From: Galeopsis tetrahit
Taxonomy: Eukaryota > Streptophyta > Magnoliopsida > Lamiales > Lamiaceae
NCBI GenBank assembly: GCA_963675135.1
Contig: OY776122.1
Span: 20,028,881-20,092,880 of the forward strand
Length of the DNA: 64,000 nt
Direction: 5' to 3'
Within the stretch, counting starts at the first letter, position 1. Each line of letters opens with the position of its first letter. The notes below the pieces were generated by a model. It worked only from the letters and a program-made list of their open reading frames with translations. It was not told where the DNA came from and ran no database searches. This document shows, in pieces, positions 33,874 through 46,400 of the stretch. Position numbers and translations under genes: made by a program.

Positions 33874-35596
33874 GTTTTTGACGTCGTCGCCCATAGCCAA
33901 ACTTGCGCGCATGGATGTTTGCCGTTTTTACAAAGTTTTCAGATTGCCTCCTAGGTTTGCATCCCTCACTGAATTGGCCTTAGAATCAATTGTGTCGAGA
34001 CGGTTTTTGAATTTGAGGCCTCGGGTGCAGAGTTTTTGACGTCGTCGCCCATAGCCAAATTGCGCGCATGCTTGTGCGCAGTTTTTACAAAGTTTTCAGA
34101 TTGCCTCCCGGGTTTGCATTTCCCACTGAATTGGCCATAGAATCAATTGTGTCGAGAAAGTTTTTGAATTTGAGGCCTCGGGTGCGAAGTTTTTGACGTC
34201 GTCGCCCATAGCCAAACTTGCGCGCATGGATGTTTGCCGTTTTTACAAAGTTTTCAGATTGCCTCCTAGGTTTGCATCCCTCACTGAATTGGCCTTAGAA
34301 TCAATTGTGTCGAGACGGTTTTTGAATTTGAGGCCTCGGGTGCAGAGTTTTTGACGTCGTCGCCCATAGCCAAATTGCGCGCATGCTTGTGCGCCGTTTT
34401 TACAAAGTTTTCAGATTGCCTCCTGGGTTTGCATTTCCCACTGAATTGGCCATAGAATCAATTGTGTCGAGAAAGTTTTTGAATTTGAGGCCTCGGGTGC
34501 GAAGTTTTTGACGTCGTCGCCCATAGCCAAAGTTGCGCGCATGGATGTTTGCCGTTTTTACAAAGTTTTCAGATTGCCTCCTAGGTTTGCATCCCTCACT
34601 GAATTGACCTTAGAATCAATTGTGTCGAGACGGTTTTTGAATTTGAGGCCTCGGGTGCAGAGTTTTTGACGTCGTCGCCCATAGCCAAATTGCGCGCACG
34701 CTTATGCGCCGTTTTTACAAAGTTTTCAGATTGCCTCCCGGGTTTGAATTTCCCACTAAATTGGCCATAGAATCAATTTTGTCGGGAAAGTTTTTGAATT
34801 TGAGGCCTCGGGTGCGAAGTTTTTGACGTCGTCGCCCATAGCCAAACTTGCGCGCATGGATGTTTGCCGTTTTTACAAAGTTTTCAGATTGCCTCCTAGG
34901 TTTGCATCCCTCACTGAATTGGCCTTAGAATCAATTGTGTCGAGACGGTTTTTGAATTTGAGGTCTCGGGTGCAGAGTTTTTGACGTCGTCGCCCATAGC
35001 CAAATTGCGCGCATGCTTGTGTGCCATTTTTACAAAGTTTTCAGATTGCCTCTCGGGTTTGCATTCCCCACTGAATTGGCCATAGAATCAATTGTGTCGA
35101 GAAAGTTTTTGAATTTGAGGCCTCGGGTGCGAAGTTTTTGACGTCGTCGCCCATAGCCAAAGTTGCGCGCATGGATGTTTCCCGTTTTTACAATGTTTTC
35201 AGATTGCCTCCTAGGTTTGCATCCCTCACTGAATTGGCCTTAGAATCAATTGTGTCGAGACAGTTTTTGAATTTGAGGCCTCGGGTGCAGAGTTTTTGAC
35301 GTCGTCGCCCATAGCCAAATTGCGCGCACGCTTATGCTCCGTTTTTACAAAGTTTTCAGATTGCCTCCCGGGTTTGAATTTCCCACTAAATTGGCCATAG
35401 AATCAATTTTGTCGGGAAAGTTTTTGAATTTGAGGCCTCAGGTGCGAAGTTTTTGACGTCGTCGCCCATAGCCAAACTTGCGCGCATGGATGTTTGCCGT
35501 TTTTAAAAAGTTTTCAGATTGCCTCCTAGGTTTGCATCCCTCACTGAATTGGCCTTAGAATCAATTGTGTCAAGACGGTTTTTGAATTTGAGGCCT

Positions 35597-35752
35597 CGGG
35601 TGCAGAGTTTATACGTCGTCGCCCATTGCCAAATTGCGCGCATGCTTGTGCGCCGTTTTTACAAAGTTTTCAGATTGCCTCCCGGGTTTGCATTTCCCAC
35701 TGAATTGGCCATAGAATCAATTGTGTCGAGAAAGTTTTTGAATTTGAGGCCT
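35597..35752 (+). repeat. B monomer with 1-bp deletion (156 bp)
   Basis: The head reads GTTTATACGTCGTCGCCCATTGCC instead of GTTTTTGACGTCGTCGCCCATAGCC: one base lost and two substitutions within 25 bp. It is the only deletion unit in the window. It fuses frames, which explains the 83-codon open frame at 35519-35770. Confidence 0.9.
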
Positions 35753-37652
35753 CGGGTGCGAAGTTTTTGACGTCGTCGCCCATAGCCAAAGTTGCGCGCA
35801 TGGATGTTTGCCGTTTTTACAAAGTTTTCAGATTGCCTCCTAGGTTTGCATCCCTCACTGAATTGGCCTTAGAATCAATTGTGTCGAGACGGTTTTTGAA
35901 TTTGAGGCCTCGGGTGCAGAGTTTTTGACGTCGTCGCCCATAGCCAAATTGCGCGCACGCTTATGCGCCGTTTTTACAAAGTTTTCAGATTGCCTCCCGG
36001 GTTTGAATTTCCCACTAAATTGGCCATAGAATCAATTTTGTCGGGAAAGTTTTTGAATTTGAGGCTTCAGGTGCGAAGTTTTTGACGTCGTCGCCCATAG
36101 CCAAACTTGCGCGCATGGATGTTTGCCGTTTTTAAAAAGTTTTCAGATTGCCTCCTAGGTTTGCATCCCTCACTGAATTGGCCTTAGAATCAATTGTGTC
36201 AAGACGGTTTTTGAATTTGAGGCCTCGGGTGCAGAGTTTTTGACGTCGTCGCCCATAGCCAAAGTTGCGCGCATGGATGTTTGCCGTTTTTACAAAGTTT
36301 TCAGATTGCCTCCTAGGTTTGCATCCCTCACTGAATTGGCCTTAGAATCAATTGTGTCGAGACGGTTTTTGAATTTGAGGCCTCGGGTGCAGAGTTTTTG
36401 ACGTCGTCGCCCATAGCCAAATTGCGCGCACGCTTATGCGCCGTTTTTACAAAGTTTTCAGATTGTCTCCCGGGTTTGAATTTCCCACTAAATTGGCCAT
36501 ATAATCAATTTTGTCGGGAAAGTTTTTGAATTTGAGGCCTCGGGTGCGAAGTTTTTGACGTCGTCGCCCATAGCCAAACTTGCGCGCATGGATGTTTGCC
36601 GTTTTTACAAAGTTTTCAGATTGCCTCCTAGGTTTGCATCCCTCACTGAATTGGCCTTAGAATCAATTGTGTCAAGACGGTTTTTGAATTTGAGGCCTCG
36701 GGTGCAGAGTTTTTGACGTCGTCGCCCATAGCCAAATTGCGCGCATGATTGTGTGCCATTTTTACAAAGTTTTCAGATTGCCTCTCGGGTTTGCATTCCC
36801 CACTGAATTGGCCATAGAATCAATTGTGTCGAGAAAGTTTTTGAATTTGAGGCCTCGGGTGCGAAGTTTTTGACGTCGTCGCCCATAGCCAAAGTTGCGC
36901 GCATGGATGTTTCCCGTTTTTACAATGTTTTCAGATTGCCTCCTAGGTTTGCATCCCTCACTGAATTGGCCTTAGAATCAATTGTGTCGAGACAGTTTTT
37001 GAATTTGAGGCCTCGGGTGCAGAGTTTTTGACGTCGTCGCCCATAGCCAAATTGCGCGCACGCTTATGCTCCGTTTTTACAAAGTTTTCAGATTGCCTCC
37101 CGGGTTTGAATTCCCCACTAAATTGGCCATAGAATCAATTTTGTCGGGAAAGTTTTTGAATTTGAGGCCTCAGGTGCGAAGTTTTTGACGTCGTCGCCCA
37201 TAGCCAAACTTGCGCGCATGGATGTTTGCCGTTTTTAAAAAGTTTTCAGATTGCCTCCTAGGTTTGCATCCCTCACTGAATTGGCCTTAGAATCAATTGT
37301 GTCAAGACGGTTTTTGAATTTGAGGCCTCGGGTGCAGAGTTTTTGACGTCGTCGCCCATAGCCAAATTGCGCGCATGCTTGTGCGCCGTTTTTACAAAGT
37401 TTTCAGATTGCCTCCCGGGTTTGCATTTCCCACTGAATTGGCCATAGAATCAATTGTGTCGAGAAAGTTTTTGAATTTGAGGCCTCGGGTGCGAAGTTTT
37501 TGACGTCGTCGCCCATAGCCAAAGTTGCGCGCATGGATGTTTGCCGTTTTTACAAAGTTTTCAGATTGCCTCCTAGGTTTGCATCCCTCACTGAATTGGC
37601 CTTAGAATCAATTGTGTCGAGACGGTTTTTGAATTTGAGGCCTCGGGTGCAG
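35630..37652. repeat. Copy 1 of the 1,733-bp (11-monomer) tandem repeat
   Basis: Matches about 37363-39385 at an offset of 1,733 bp (six A plus five B) with one mismatch seen (TTCCCC near 37112 versus TTTCCC). Shared rare states: GAGGCTTCAGG, the A-A slip, GATTGTCTCC, CCATATAATC, GCATGATTGTGTGCCA, and TTTCCCG/ACAATG with GAGACAG. A less perfect third copy follows slip 8. Confidence 0.88.
36236..36393 (+). other. A-A register slip 6
   Basis: The TAAAAAG/GTCAAGACGG A unit is joined to a CAAAGTTG A unit. It lies 3,307 bp after slip 5: 21 monomers less the 1-bp deletion near 35601. Confidence 0.94.
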
Positions 37653-39385
37653 AGTTTTTGACGTCGTCGCCCATAGCCAAATTGCGCGCACGCTTATGCG
37701 CCGTTTTTACAAAGTTTTCAGATTGCCTCCCGGGTTTGAATTTCCCACTAAATTGGCCATAGAATCAATTTTGTCGGGAAAGTTTTTGAATTTGAGGCTT
37801 CAGGTGCGAAGTTTTTGACGTCGTCGCCCATAGCCAAACTTGCGCGCATGGATGTTTGCCGTTTTTAAAAAGTTTTCAGATTGCCTCCTAGGTTTGCATC
37901 CCTCACTGAATTGGCCTTAGAATCAATTGTGTCAAGACGGTTTTTGAATTTGAGGCCTCGGGTGCAGAGTTTTTGACGTCGTCGCCCATAGCCAAAGTTG
38001 CGCGCATGGATGTTTGCCGTTTTTACAAAGTTTTCAGATTGCCTCCTAGGTTTGCATCCCTCACTGAATTGGCCTTAGAATCAATTGTGTCGAGACGGTT
38101 TTTGAATTTGAGGCCTCGGGTGCAGAGTTTTTGACGTCGTCGCCCATAGCCAAATTGCGCGCACGCTTATGCGCCGTTTTTACAAAGTTTTCAGATTGTC
38201 TCCCGGGTTTGAATTTCCCACTAAATTGGCCATATAATCAATTTTGTCGGGAAAGTTTTTGAATTTGAGGCCTCGGGTGCGAAGTTTTTGACGTCGTCGC
38301 CCATAGCCAAACTTGCGCGCATGGATGTTTGCCGTTTTTACAAAGTTTTCAGATTGCCTCCTAGGTTTGCATCCCTCACTGAATTGGCCTTAGAATCAAT
38401 TGTGTCAAGACGGTTTTTGAATTTGAGGCCTCGGGTGCAGAGTTTTTGACGTCGTCGCCCATAGCCAAATTGCGCGCATGATTGTGTGCCATTTTTACAA
38501 AGTTTTCAGATTGCCTCTCGGGTTTGCATTCCCCACTGAATTGGCCATAGAATCAATTGTGTCGAGAAAGTTTTTGAATTTGAGGCCTCGGGTGCGAAGT
38601 TTTTGACGTCGTCGCCCATAGCCAAAGTTGCGCGCATGGATGTTTCCCGTTTTTACAATGTTTTCAGATTGCCTCCTAGGTTTGCATCCCTCACTGAATT
38701 GGCCTTAGAATCAATTGTGTCGAGACAGTTTTTGAATTTGAGGCCTCGGGTGCAGAGTTTTTGACGTCGTCGCCCATAGCCAAATTGCGCGCACGCTTAT
38801 GCTCCGTTTTTACAAAGTTTTCAGATTGCCTCCCGGGTTTGAATTTCCCACTAAATTGGCCATAGAATCAATTTTGTCGGGAAAGTTTTTGAATTTGAGG
38901 CCTCAGGTGCGAAGTTTTTGACGTCGTCGCCCATAGCCAAACTTGCGCGCATGGATGTTTGCCGTTTTTAAAAAGTTTTCAGATTGCCTCCTAGGTTTGC
39001 ATCCCTCACTGAATTGGCCTTAGAATCAATTGTGTCAAGACGGTTTTTGAATTTGAGGCCTCGGGTGCAGAGTTTTTGACGTCGTCGCCCATAGCCAAAT
39101 TGCGCGCATGCTTGTGCGCCGTTTTTACAAAGTTTTCAGATTGCCTCCCGGGTTTGCATTTCCCACTGAATTGGCCATAGAATCAATTGTGTCGAGAAAG
39201 TTTTTGAATTTGAGGCCTCGGGTGCGAAGTTTTTGACGTCGTCGCCCATAGCCAAAGTTGCGCGCATGGATGTTTGCCGTTTTTACAAAGTTTTCAGATT
39301 GCCTCCTAGGTTTGCATCCCTCACTGAATTGGCCTTAGAATCAATTGTGTCGAGACGGTTTTTGAATTTGAGGCCTCGGGTGCAG
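37363..39385. repeat. Copy 2 of the 1,733-bp (11-monomer) tandem repeat
   Basis: Right-hand copy, ending near GCAGATTTTTTG at 39386, which is unique to this spot. Beyond it GAGGCTTCAGG reverts to GAGGCCTCAGG and GATTGTCTCC to GATTGCCTCC, so the third unit is mixed. Confidence 0.87.
37969..38126 (+). other. A-A register slip 7
   Basis: Same junction as slip 6, exactly 1,733 bp (11 monomers) further on. Confidence 0.94.
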
Positions 39386-39701
39386 ATTTTTTGACGTCGT
39401 CGCCCATAGCCAAATTGCGCGCACGCTTATGCGCCGTTTTTACAAAGTTTTCAGATTGCCTCCCGGGTTTGAATTTCCCACTAAATTGGCCATAGAATCA
39501 ATTTTGTCGGGAAAGTTTTTGAATTTGAGGCCTCAGGTGCGAAGTTTTTGACGTCGTCGCCCATAGCCAAACTTGCGCGCATGGATGTTTGCCGTTTTTA
39601 AAAAGTTTTCAGATTGCCTCCTAGGTTTGCATCCCTCACTGAATTGGCCTTAGAATCAATTGTGTCAAGACGGTTTTTGAATTTGAGGCCTCGGGTGCAG
39701 A

Positions 39702-39859
39702 GTTTTTGACGTCGTCGCCCATAGCCAAAGTTGCGCGCATGGATGTTTGCCGTTTTTACAAAGTTTTCAGATTGCCTCCTAGGTTTGCATCCCTCACTGA
39801 ATTGGCCTTAGAATCAATTGTGTCGAGACGGTTTTTGAATTTGAGGCCTCGGGTGCAGA
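39702..39859 (+). other. A-A register slip 8
   Basis: Same junction, again 1,733 bp on, making a third register of the 11-monomer unit. Regular alternation then resumes for 121 monomers. Confidence 0.94.
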
Positions 39860-40009
39860 GTTTTTGACGTCGTCGCCCATAGCCAAATTGCGCGCACGCT
39901 TATGCGCCGTTTTTACAAAGTTTTCAGATTGCCTCCCGGGTTTGAATTTCCCACTAAATTGGCCATATAATCAATTTTGTCGGGAAAGTTTTTGAATTTG
40001 AGGCCTCGG

Positions 40010-43000
40010 GTGCGAAGTTTTTGACGTCGTCGCCCATAGCCAAACTTGCGCGCATGGATGTTTGCCGTTTTTACAAAGTTTTCAGATTGCCTCCTAGGTT
40101 TGCATCCCTCACTGAATTGGCCTTAGAATCAATTGTGTCGAGACGGTTTTTGAATTTGAGGTCTCGGGTGCAGAGTTTTTGACGTCGTCGCCCATAGCCA
40201 AATTGCGCGCATGCTTGTGCGCCGTTTTTACAAAGTTTTCAGATTGCCTCCCGGGTTTGCATTTCCCACTGAATTGGCCATAGAATCAATTGTGTCGAGA
40301 AAGTTTTTGAATTTGAGGCCTCGGGTGCGAAGTTTTTGACGTCGTCGCCTATAGCCAAACTTGCGCGCATGGATGTTTGCCGTTTTTACAAAGTTTTCAG
40401 ATTGCCTCCTAGGTTTGCATCCCTCACTGAATTGGCCTTAGAATCAATTGTGTCGAGACGGTTTTTGAATTTGATGTCTCGGGTGCAGAGTTTTTGACGT
40501 CGTCGCCCATAGCCAAATTGCGCGCATGCTTGTGTGCCGTTTTTACAAAGTTTTCAGATTGCCTCTCGGGTTTGCATTCCCCACTGAATTGGCCATAGAA
40601 TCAATTGTGTCGAGAAAGTTTTTGAATTTGAGGCCTCGGGTGCGAAGTTTTTGACGTCGTCGCCCATAGCCAAAGTTGCGCGCATGGATGTTTGCCGTTT
40701 TTACAAAGTTTTCAGATTGCCTCCTAGGTTTGCATCCCTCACTGAATTGGCTTTAGAATCAATTGTGTCGAGACGGTTTTTGAATTTGAGGTCTCGGGTG
40801 CAGAGTTTTTGACGTCGTCGCCCATAGCCAAATTGCGCGCATGCTTGTGTGCCGTTTTTACAAAGTTTTCAGATTGCCTCTCGGGTTTGCATTCCCCACT
40901 GAATTGGCCATAGAATCAATTGTGTCGAGAAAGTTTTTGAATTTGAGGCCTCGGGTGCGAAGTTTTTGACGTCGTCGCCCATAGCCAAAGTTGCGCGCAT
41001 GGATGTTTGCCGTTTTTACAAAGTTTTCAGATTGCCTCCTAGGTTTGCATCCCTCACTGAATTGGCCTTAGAATCAATTGTGTCGAGACGGTTTTTGAAT
41101 TTGAGGCCTCGGGTGCAGAGTTTTTGACGTCGTCGCCCATAGCCAAATTGCGCGCATGCTTGTGCGCCGTTTTTACAAAGTTTTCAGATTGCCTCCTGGG
41201 TTTGCATTTCCCACTGAATTGGCCATAGAATCAATTGTGTCGAGAAAGTTTTTGAATTTGAGGCCTCGGGTTCGAAGTTGTTGACGTCGTCGCCTATAGC
41301 CAAACTTGCGCGCATGGATGTTTGCCGTTTTTACAAAGTTTTCAGATTGCCTCCTAGATTTGCATCCCTCACTGAATTGGCCTTAGAATCAATTGTGTCG
41401 AGATGGTTTTTGAATTTGAGGTCTCGGGTGCAGAGTTTTTGACGTCGTCGCCCATAGCCAAATTGCGCGCATGCTTGTGTGCCGTTTTTACAAAGTTTTA
41501 AGATTGCCTCTCGGGTTTGCATTACCCACTGAATTGGCCATAGAATCAATTGTGTTGAGAAAGTTTTTGAATTTGAGGCCTCGGGTGCGAAGTTTTTGAC
41601 GTTGTCGCCCATAGCCAAACTTGCGCGCATGGATGTTTGCCGTTTTTACAAAGTTTTCAGAATGCCTCCTAGGTTTGCATCCCTCACTGAATTGGCCTTA
41701 GAATCAATTGTGTCGAGACGGTTTTTGAATTTGAGGTCTCGGGTGCAGAGTTTTTGACATCGTCGCCCCTAGCCAAATTGCGCGCATGCTTGTGCGCCGT
41801 TTTTACAAAGTTTTCAGATTGCCTCCTGGGTTTGCATTTCCCACTGAATTGGCCATATTATCAATTGTGTCGAGAAAGTTTTTGAATTTGAGGGCTCGGG
41901 TGCGAAGTTTTTGACGTCGTCGCCCATAGCCAAACTTGCGCGCATGGATGTTTGCCGTTTTTACAAAGTTTTCAGATTGCCTCCTAGGTTTGCATCCCTC
42001 ACTGAATTGGCCTTAGAATCAATTGTGTCGAGACGGTTTTTGAATTTGAGGCCTCGGGTGCAGAGTTTTTGACGTCGTCGCCCATAGCCAAATTGCGCGC
42101 ATGCTTGTGCGCAGTTTTTACAAAGTTTTCAGATTGCCTCCCGGGTTTGCATTTCCCACTGAATTGGCCATAGAATCAATTGTGTCGAGAAAGTTTTTGA
42201 ATTTGAGGCCTCGGGTGCGAAGTTTTTGACGTCGTCGCCCATAGCCAAACTTGCGCGCATGGATGTTTGCCGTTTTTACAAAGTTTTCAGATTGCCTCCT
42301 AGGTTTGCATCCCTCACTGAATTGGCCTTAGAATCAATTGTGTCGAGACGGTTTTTGAATTTGAGGCCTCGGGTGCAGAGTTTTTGACGTCGTCGCCCAT
42401 AGCCAAATTGCGCGCATGCTTGTGCGCCGTTTTTACAAAGTTTTCAGATTGCCTCCTGGGTTTGCATTTCCCACTGAATTGGCCATAGAATCAATTGTGT
42501 CGAGAAAGTTTTTGAATTTGAGGCCTCGGGTGCGAAGTTTTTGACGTCGTCGCCCATAGCCAAAGTTGCGCGCATGGATGTTTGCCGTTTTTACAAAGTT
42601 TTCAGATTGCCTCCTAGGTTTGCATCCCTCACTGAATTGGCCTTAGAATCAATTGTGTCGAGACGGTTTTTGAATTTGAGGCCTCGGGTGCAGAGTTTTT
42701 GACGTCGTCGCCCATAGCCAAATTGCGCGCACGCTTATGCGCCGTTTTTACAAAGTTTTCAGATTGCCTCCCGGGTTTGAATTTCCCACTAAATTGGCCA
42801 TAGAATCAATTTTGTCGGGAAAGTTTTTGAATTTGAGGCCTCGGGTGCGAAGTTTTTGACGTCGTCGCCCATAGCCAAACTTGCGCGCATGGATGTTTGC
42901 CGTTTTTACAAAGTTTTCAGATTGCCTCCTAGGTTTGCATCCCTCACTGAATTGGCCTTAGAATCAATTGTGTCGAGACGGTTTTTGAATTTGAGGTCTC

Positions 43001-43474
43001 GGGTGCAGAGTTTTTGACGTCGTCGCCCATAGCCAAATTGCGCGCATGCTTGTGTGCCATTTTTACAAAGTTTTCAGATTGCCTCTCGGGTTTGCATTCC
43101 CCACTGAATTGGCCATAGAATCAATTGTGTCGAGAAAGTTTTTGAATTTGAGGCCTCGGGTGCGAAGTTTTTGACGTCGTCGCCCATAGCCAAAGTTGCG
43201 CGCATGGATGTTTCCCGTTTTTACAATGTTTTCAGATTGCCTCCTAGGTTTGCATCCCTCACTGAATTGGCCTTAGAATCAATTGTGTCGAGGCGGTTTT
43301 TGAATTTGAGGCCTCGGGTGCAGAGTTTTTGACGTCGTCGCCCATAGCCAAATTGCGCGCACGCTTATGCTCCGTTTTTACAAAGTTTTCAGATTGCCTC
43401 CCGGGTTTGAATTTCCCACTAAATTGGCCATAGAATCAATTTTGTCGGGAAAGTTTTTGAATTTGAGGTCTCAG
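40010..43474. repeat. Copy 1 of the 3,465-bp (22-monomer) tandem duplication
   Basis: Matches 43475-46939 at an offset of 3,465 bp (11 dimers) with only about six differences seen, including GGCTTTAG near 40750, GAGATGG near 41404, GACGTTGTC near 41603 and GAGGCGG near 43292. Shared markers: GAATTTGATGTCTC near 40470, the full 630-bp cassette, B(GCGCAG), B(TGCCATTTT), A(TTTCCCG/ACAATG) and B(TTATGCTCC). Confidence 0.87.
41277..41906. repeat. 630-bp marker cassette, copy 4
   Basis: Same set of rare states, with two private CpG transitions: GAGATGG near 41404 and GACGTTGTC near 41603. It belongs to the left copy of the 3,465-bp tandem. Confidence 0.9.
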
Positions 43475-46400
43475 GTGCGAAGTTTTTGACGTCGTCGCCC
43501 ATAGCCAAACTTGCGCGCATGGATGTTTGCCGTTTTTACAAAGTTTTCAGATTGCCTCCTAGGTTTGCATCCCTCACTGAATTGGCCTTAGAATCAATTG
43601 TGTCGAGACGGTTTTTGAATTTGAGGTCTCGGGTGCAGAGTTTTTGACGTCGTCGCCCATAGCCAAATTGCGCGCATGCTTGTGCGCCGTTTTTACAAAG
43701 TTTTCAGATTGCCTCCCGGGTTTGCATTTCCCACTGAATTGGCCATAGAATCAATTGTGTCGAGAAAGTTTTTGAATTTGAGGCCTCGGGTGCGAAGTTT
43801 TTGACGTCGTCGCCTATAGCCAAACTTGCGCGCATGGATGTTTGCCGTTTTTACAAAGTTTTCAGATTGCCTCCTAGGTTTGCATCCCTCACTGAATTGG
43901 CCTTAGAATCAATTGTGTCGAGACGGTTTTTGAATTTGATGTCTCGGGTGCAGAGTTTTTGACGTCGTCGCCCATAGCCAAATTGCGCGCATGCTTGTGT
44001 GCCGTTTTTACAAAGTTTTCAGATTGCCTCTCGGGTTTGCATTCCCCACTGAATTGGCCATAGAATCAATTGTGTCGAGAAAGTTTTTGAATTTGAGGCC
44101 TCGGGTGCGAAGTTTTTGACGTCGTCGCCCATAGCCAAAGTTGCGCGCATGGATGTTTGCCGTTTTTACAAAGTTTTCAGATTGCCTCCTAGGTTTGCAT
44201 CCCTCACTGAATTGGCCTTAGAATCAATTGTGTCGAGACAGTTTTTGAATTTGAGGTCTCGGGTGCAGAGTTTTTGACGTCGTCGCCCATAGCCAAATTG
44301 CGCGCATGCTTGTGTGCCGTTTTTACAAAGTTTTCAGATTGCCTCTCGGGTTTGCATTCCCCACTGAATTGGCCATAGAATCAATTGTGTCGAGAAAGTT
44401 TTTGAATTTGAGGCCTCGGGTGCGAAGTTTTTGACGTCGTCGCCCATAGCCAAAGTTGCGCGCATGGATGTTTGCCGTTTTTACAAAGTTTTCAGATTGC
44501 CTCCTAGGTTTGCATCCCTCACTGAATTGGCCTTAGAATCAATTGTGTCGAGACGGTTTTTGAATTTGAGGCCTCGGGTGCAGAGTTTTTGACGTCGTCG
44601 CCCATAGCCAAATTGCGCGCATGCTTGTGCGCCGTTTTTACAAAGTTTTCAGATTGCCTCCTGGGTTTGCATTTCCCACTGAATTGGCCATAGAATCAAT
44701 TGTGTCGAGAAAGTTTTTGAATTTGAGGCCTCGGGTTCGAAGTTGTTGACGTCGTCGCCTATAGCCAAACTTGCGCGCATGGATGTTTGCCGTTTTTACA
44801 AAGTTTTCAGATTGCCTCCTAGATTTGCATCCCTCACTGAATTGGCCTTAGAATCAATTGTGTCGAGACGGTTTTTGAATTTGAGGTCTCGGGTGCAGAG
44901 TTTTTGACGTCGTCGCCCATAGCCAAATTGCGCGCATGCTTGTGTGCCGTTTTTACAAAGTTTTAAGATTGCCTCTCGGGTTTGCATTACCCACTGAATT
45001 GGCCATAGAATCAATTGTGTTGAGAAAGTTTTTGAATTTGAGGCCTCGGGTGCGAAGTTTTTGACGTCGTCGCCCATAGCCAAACTTGCGCGCATGGATG
45101 TTTGCCGTTTTTACAAAGTTTTCAGAATGCCTCCTAGGTTTGCATCCCTCACTGAATTGGCCTTAGAATCAATTGTGTCGAGACGGTTTTTGAATTTGAG
45201 GTCTCGGGTGCAGAGTTTTTGACATCGTCGCCCCTAGCCAAATTGCGCGCATGCTTGTGCGCCGTTTTTACAAAGTTTTCAGATTGCCTCCTGGGTTTGC
45301 ATTTCCCACTGAATTGGCCATATTATCAATTGTGTCGAGAAAGTTTTTGAATTTGAGGGCTCGGGTGCGAAGTTTTTGACGTCGTCGCCCATAGCCAAAC
45401 TTGCGCGCATGGATGTTTGCCGTTTTTACAAAGTTTTCAGATTGCCTCCTAGGTTTGCATCCCTCACTGAATTGGCCTTAGAATCAATTGTGTCGAGACG
45501 GTTTTTGAATTTGAGGCCTCGGGTGCAGAGTTTTTGACGTCGTCGCCCATAGCCAAATTGCGCGCATGCTTGTGCGCAGTTTTTACAAAGTTTTCAGATT
45601 GCCTCCCGGGTTTGCATTTCCCACTGAATTGGCCATAGAATCAATTGTGTCGAGAAAGTTTTTGAATTTGAGGCCTCGGGTGCGAAGTTTTTGACGTCGT
45701 CGCCCATAGCCAAACTTGCGCGCATGGATGTTTGCCGTTTTTACAAAGTTTTCAGATTGCCTCCTAGGTTTGCATCCCTCACTGAATTGGCCTTAGAATC
45801 AATTGTGTCGAGACGGTTTTTGAATTTGAGGCCTCGGGTGCAGAGTTTTTGACGTCGTCGCCCATAGCCAAATTGCGCGCATGCTTGTGCGCCGTTTTTA
45901 CAAAGTTTTCAGATTGCCTCCTGGGTTTGCATTTCCCACTGAATTGGCCATAGAATCAATTGTGTCGAGAAAGTTTTTGAATTTGAGGCCTCGGGTGCGA
46001 AGTTTTTGACGTCGTCGCCCATAGCCAAAGTTGCGCGCATGGATGTTTGCCGTTTTTACAAAGTTTTCAGATTGCCTCCTAGGTTTGCATCCCTCACTGA
46101 ATTGGCCTTAGAATCAATTGTGTCGAGACGGTTTTTGAATTTGAGGCCTCGGGTGCAGAGTTTTTGACGTCGTCGCCCATAGCCAAATTGCGCGCACGCT
46201 TATGCGCCGTTTTTACAAAGTTTTCAGATTGCCTCCCGGGTTTGAATTTCCCACTAAATTGGCCATAGAATCAATTTTGTCGGGAAAGTTTTTGAATTTG
46301 AGGCCTCGGGTGCGAAGTTTTTGACGTCGTCGCCCATAGCCAAACTTGCGCGCATGGATGTTTGCCGTTTTTACAAAGTTTTCAGATTGCCTCCTAGGTT

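Larger units (their letters stand above)
32944..36235. repeat. Copy 2 of the 6,932-bp-offset duplication
   Basis: Partner of 26012-29304. Private states are CAAATTTG, TTTGCCCTTT, GTGCAGTG near 33084, GAATTGACC near 34607, GAGACAG near 35259, GAGGCTTCAGG near 36063 and the deletion unit at 35597. Confidence 0.82.

Noticed and set aside
35519..35770. 83-codon plus-strand frame
   Set aside because: Created by the single 1-bp deletion at the head of the B unit at 35597, which joins two repeat frames.
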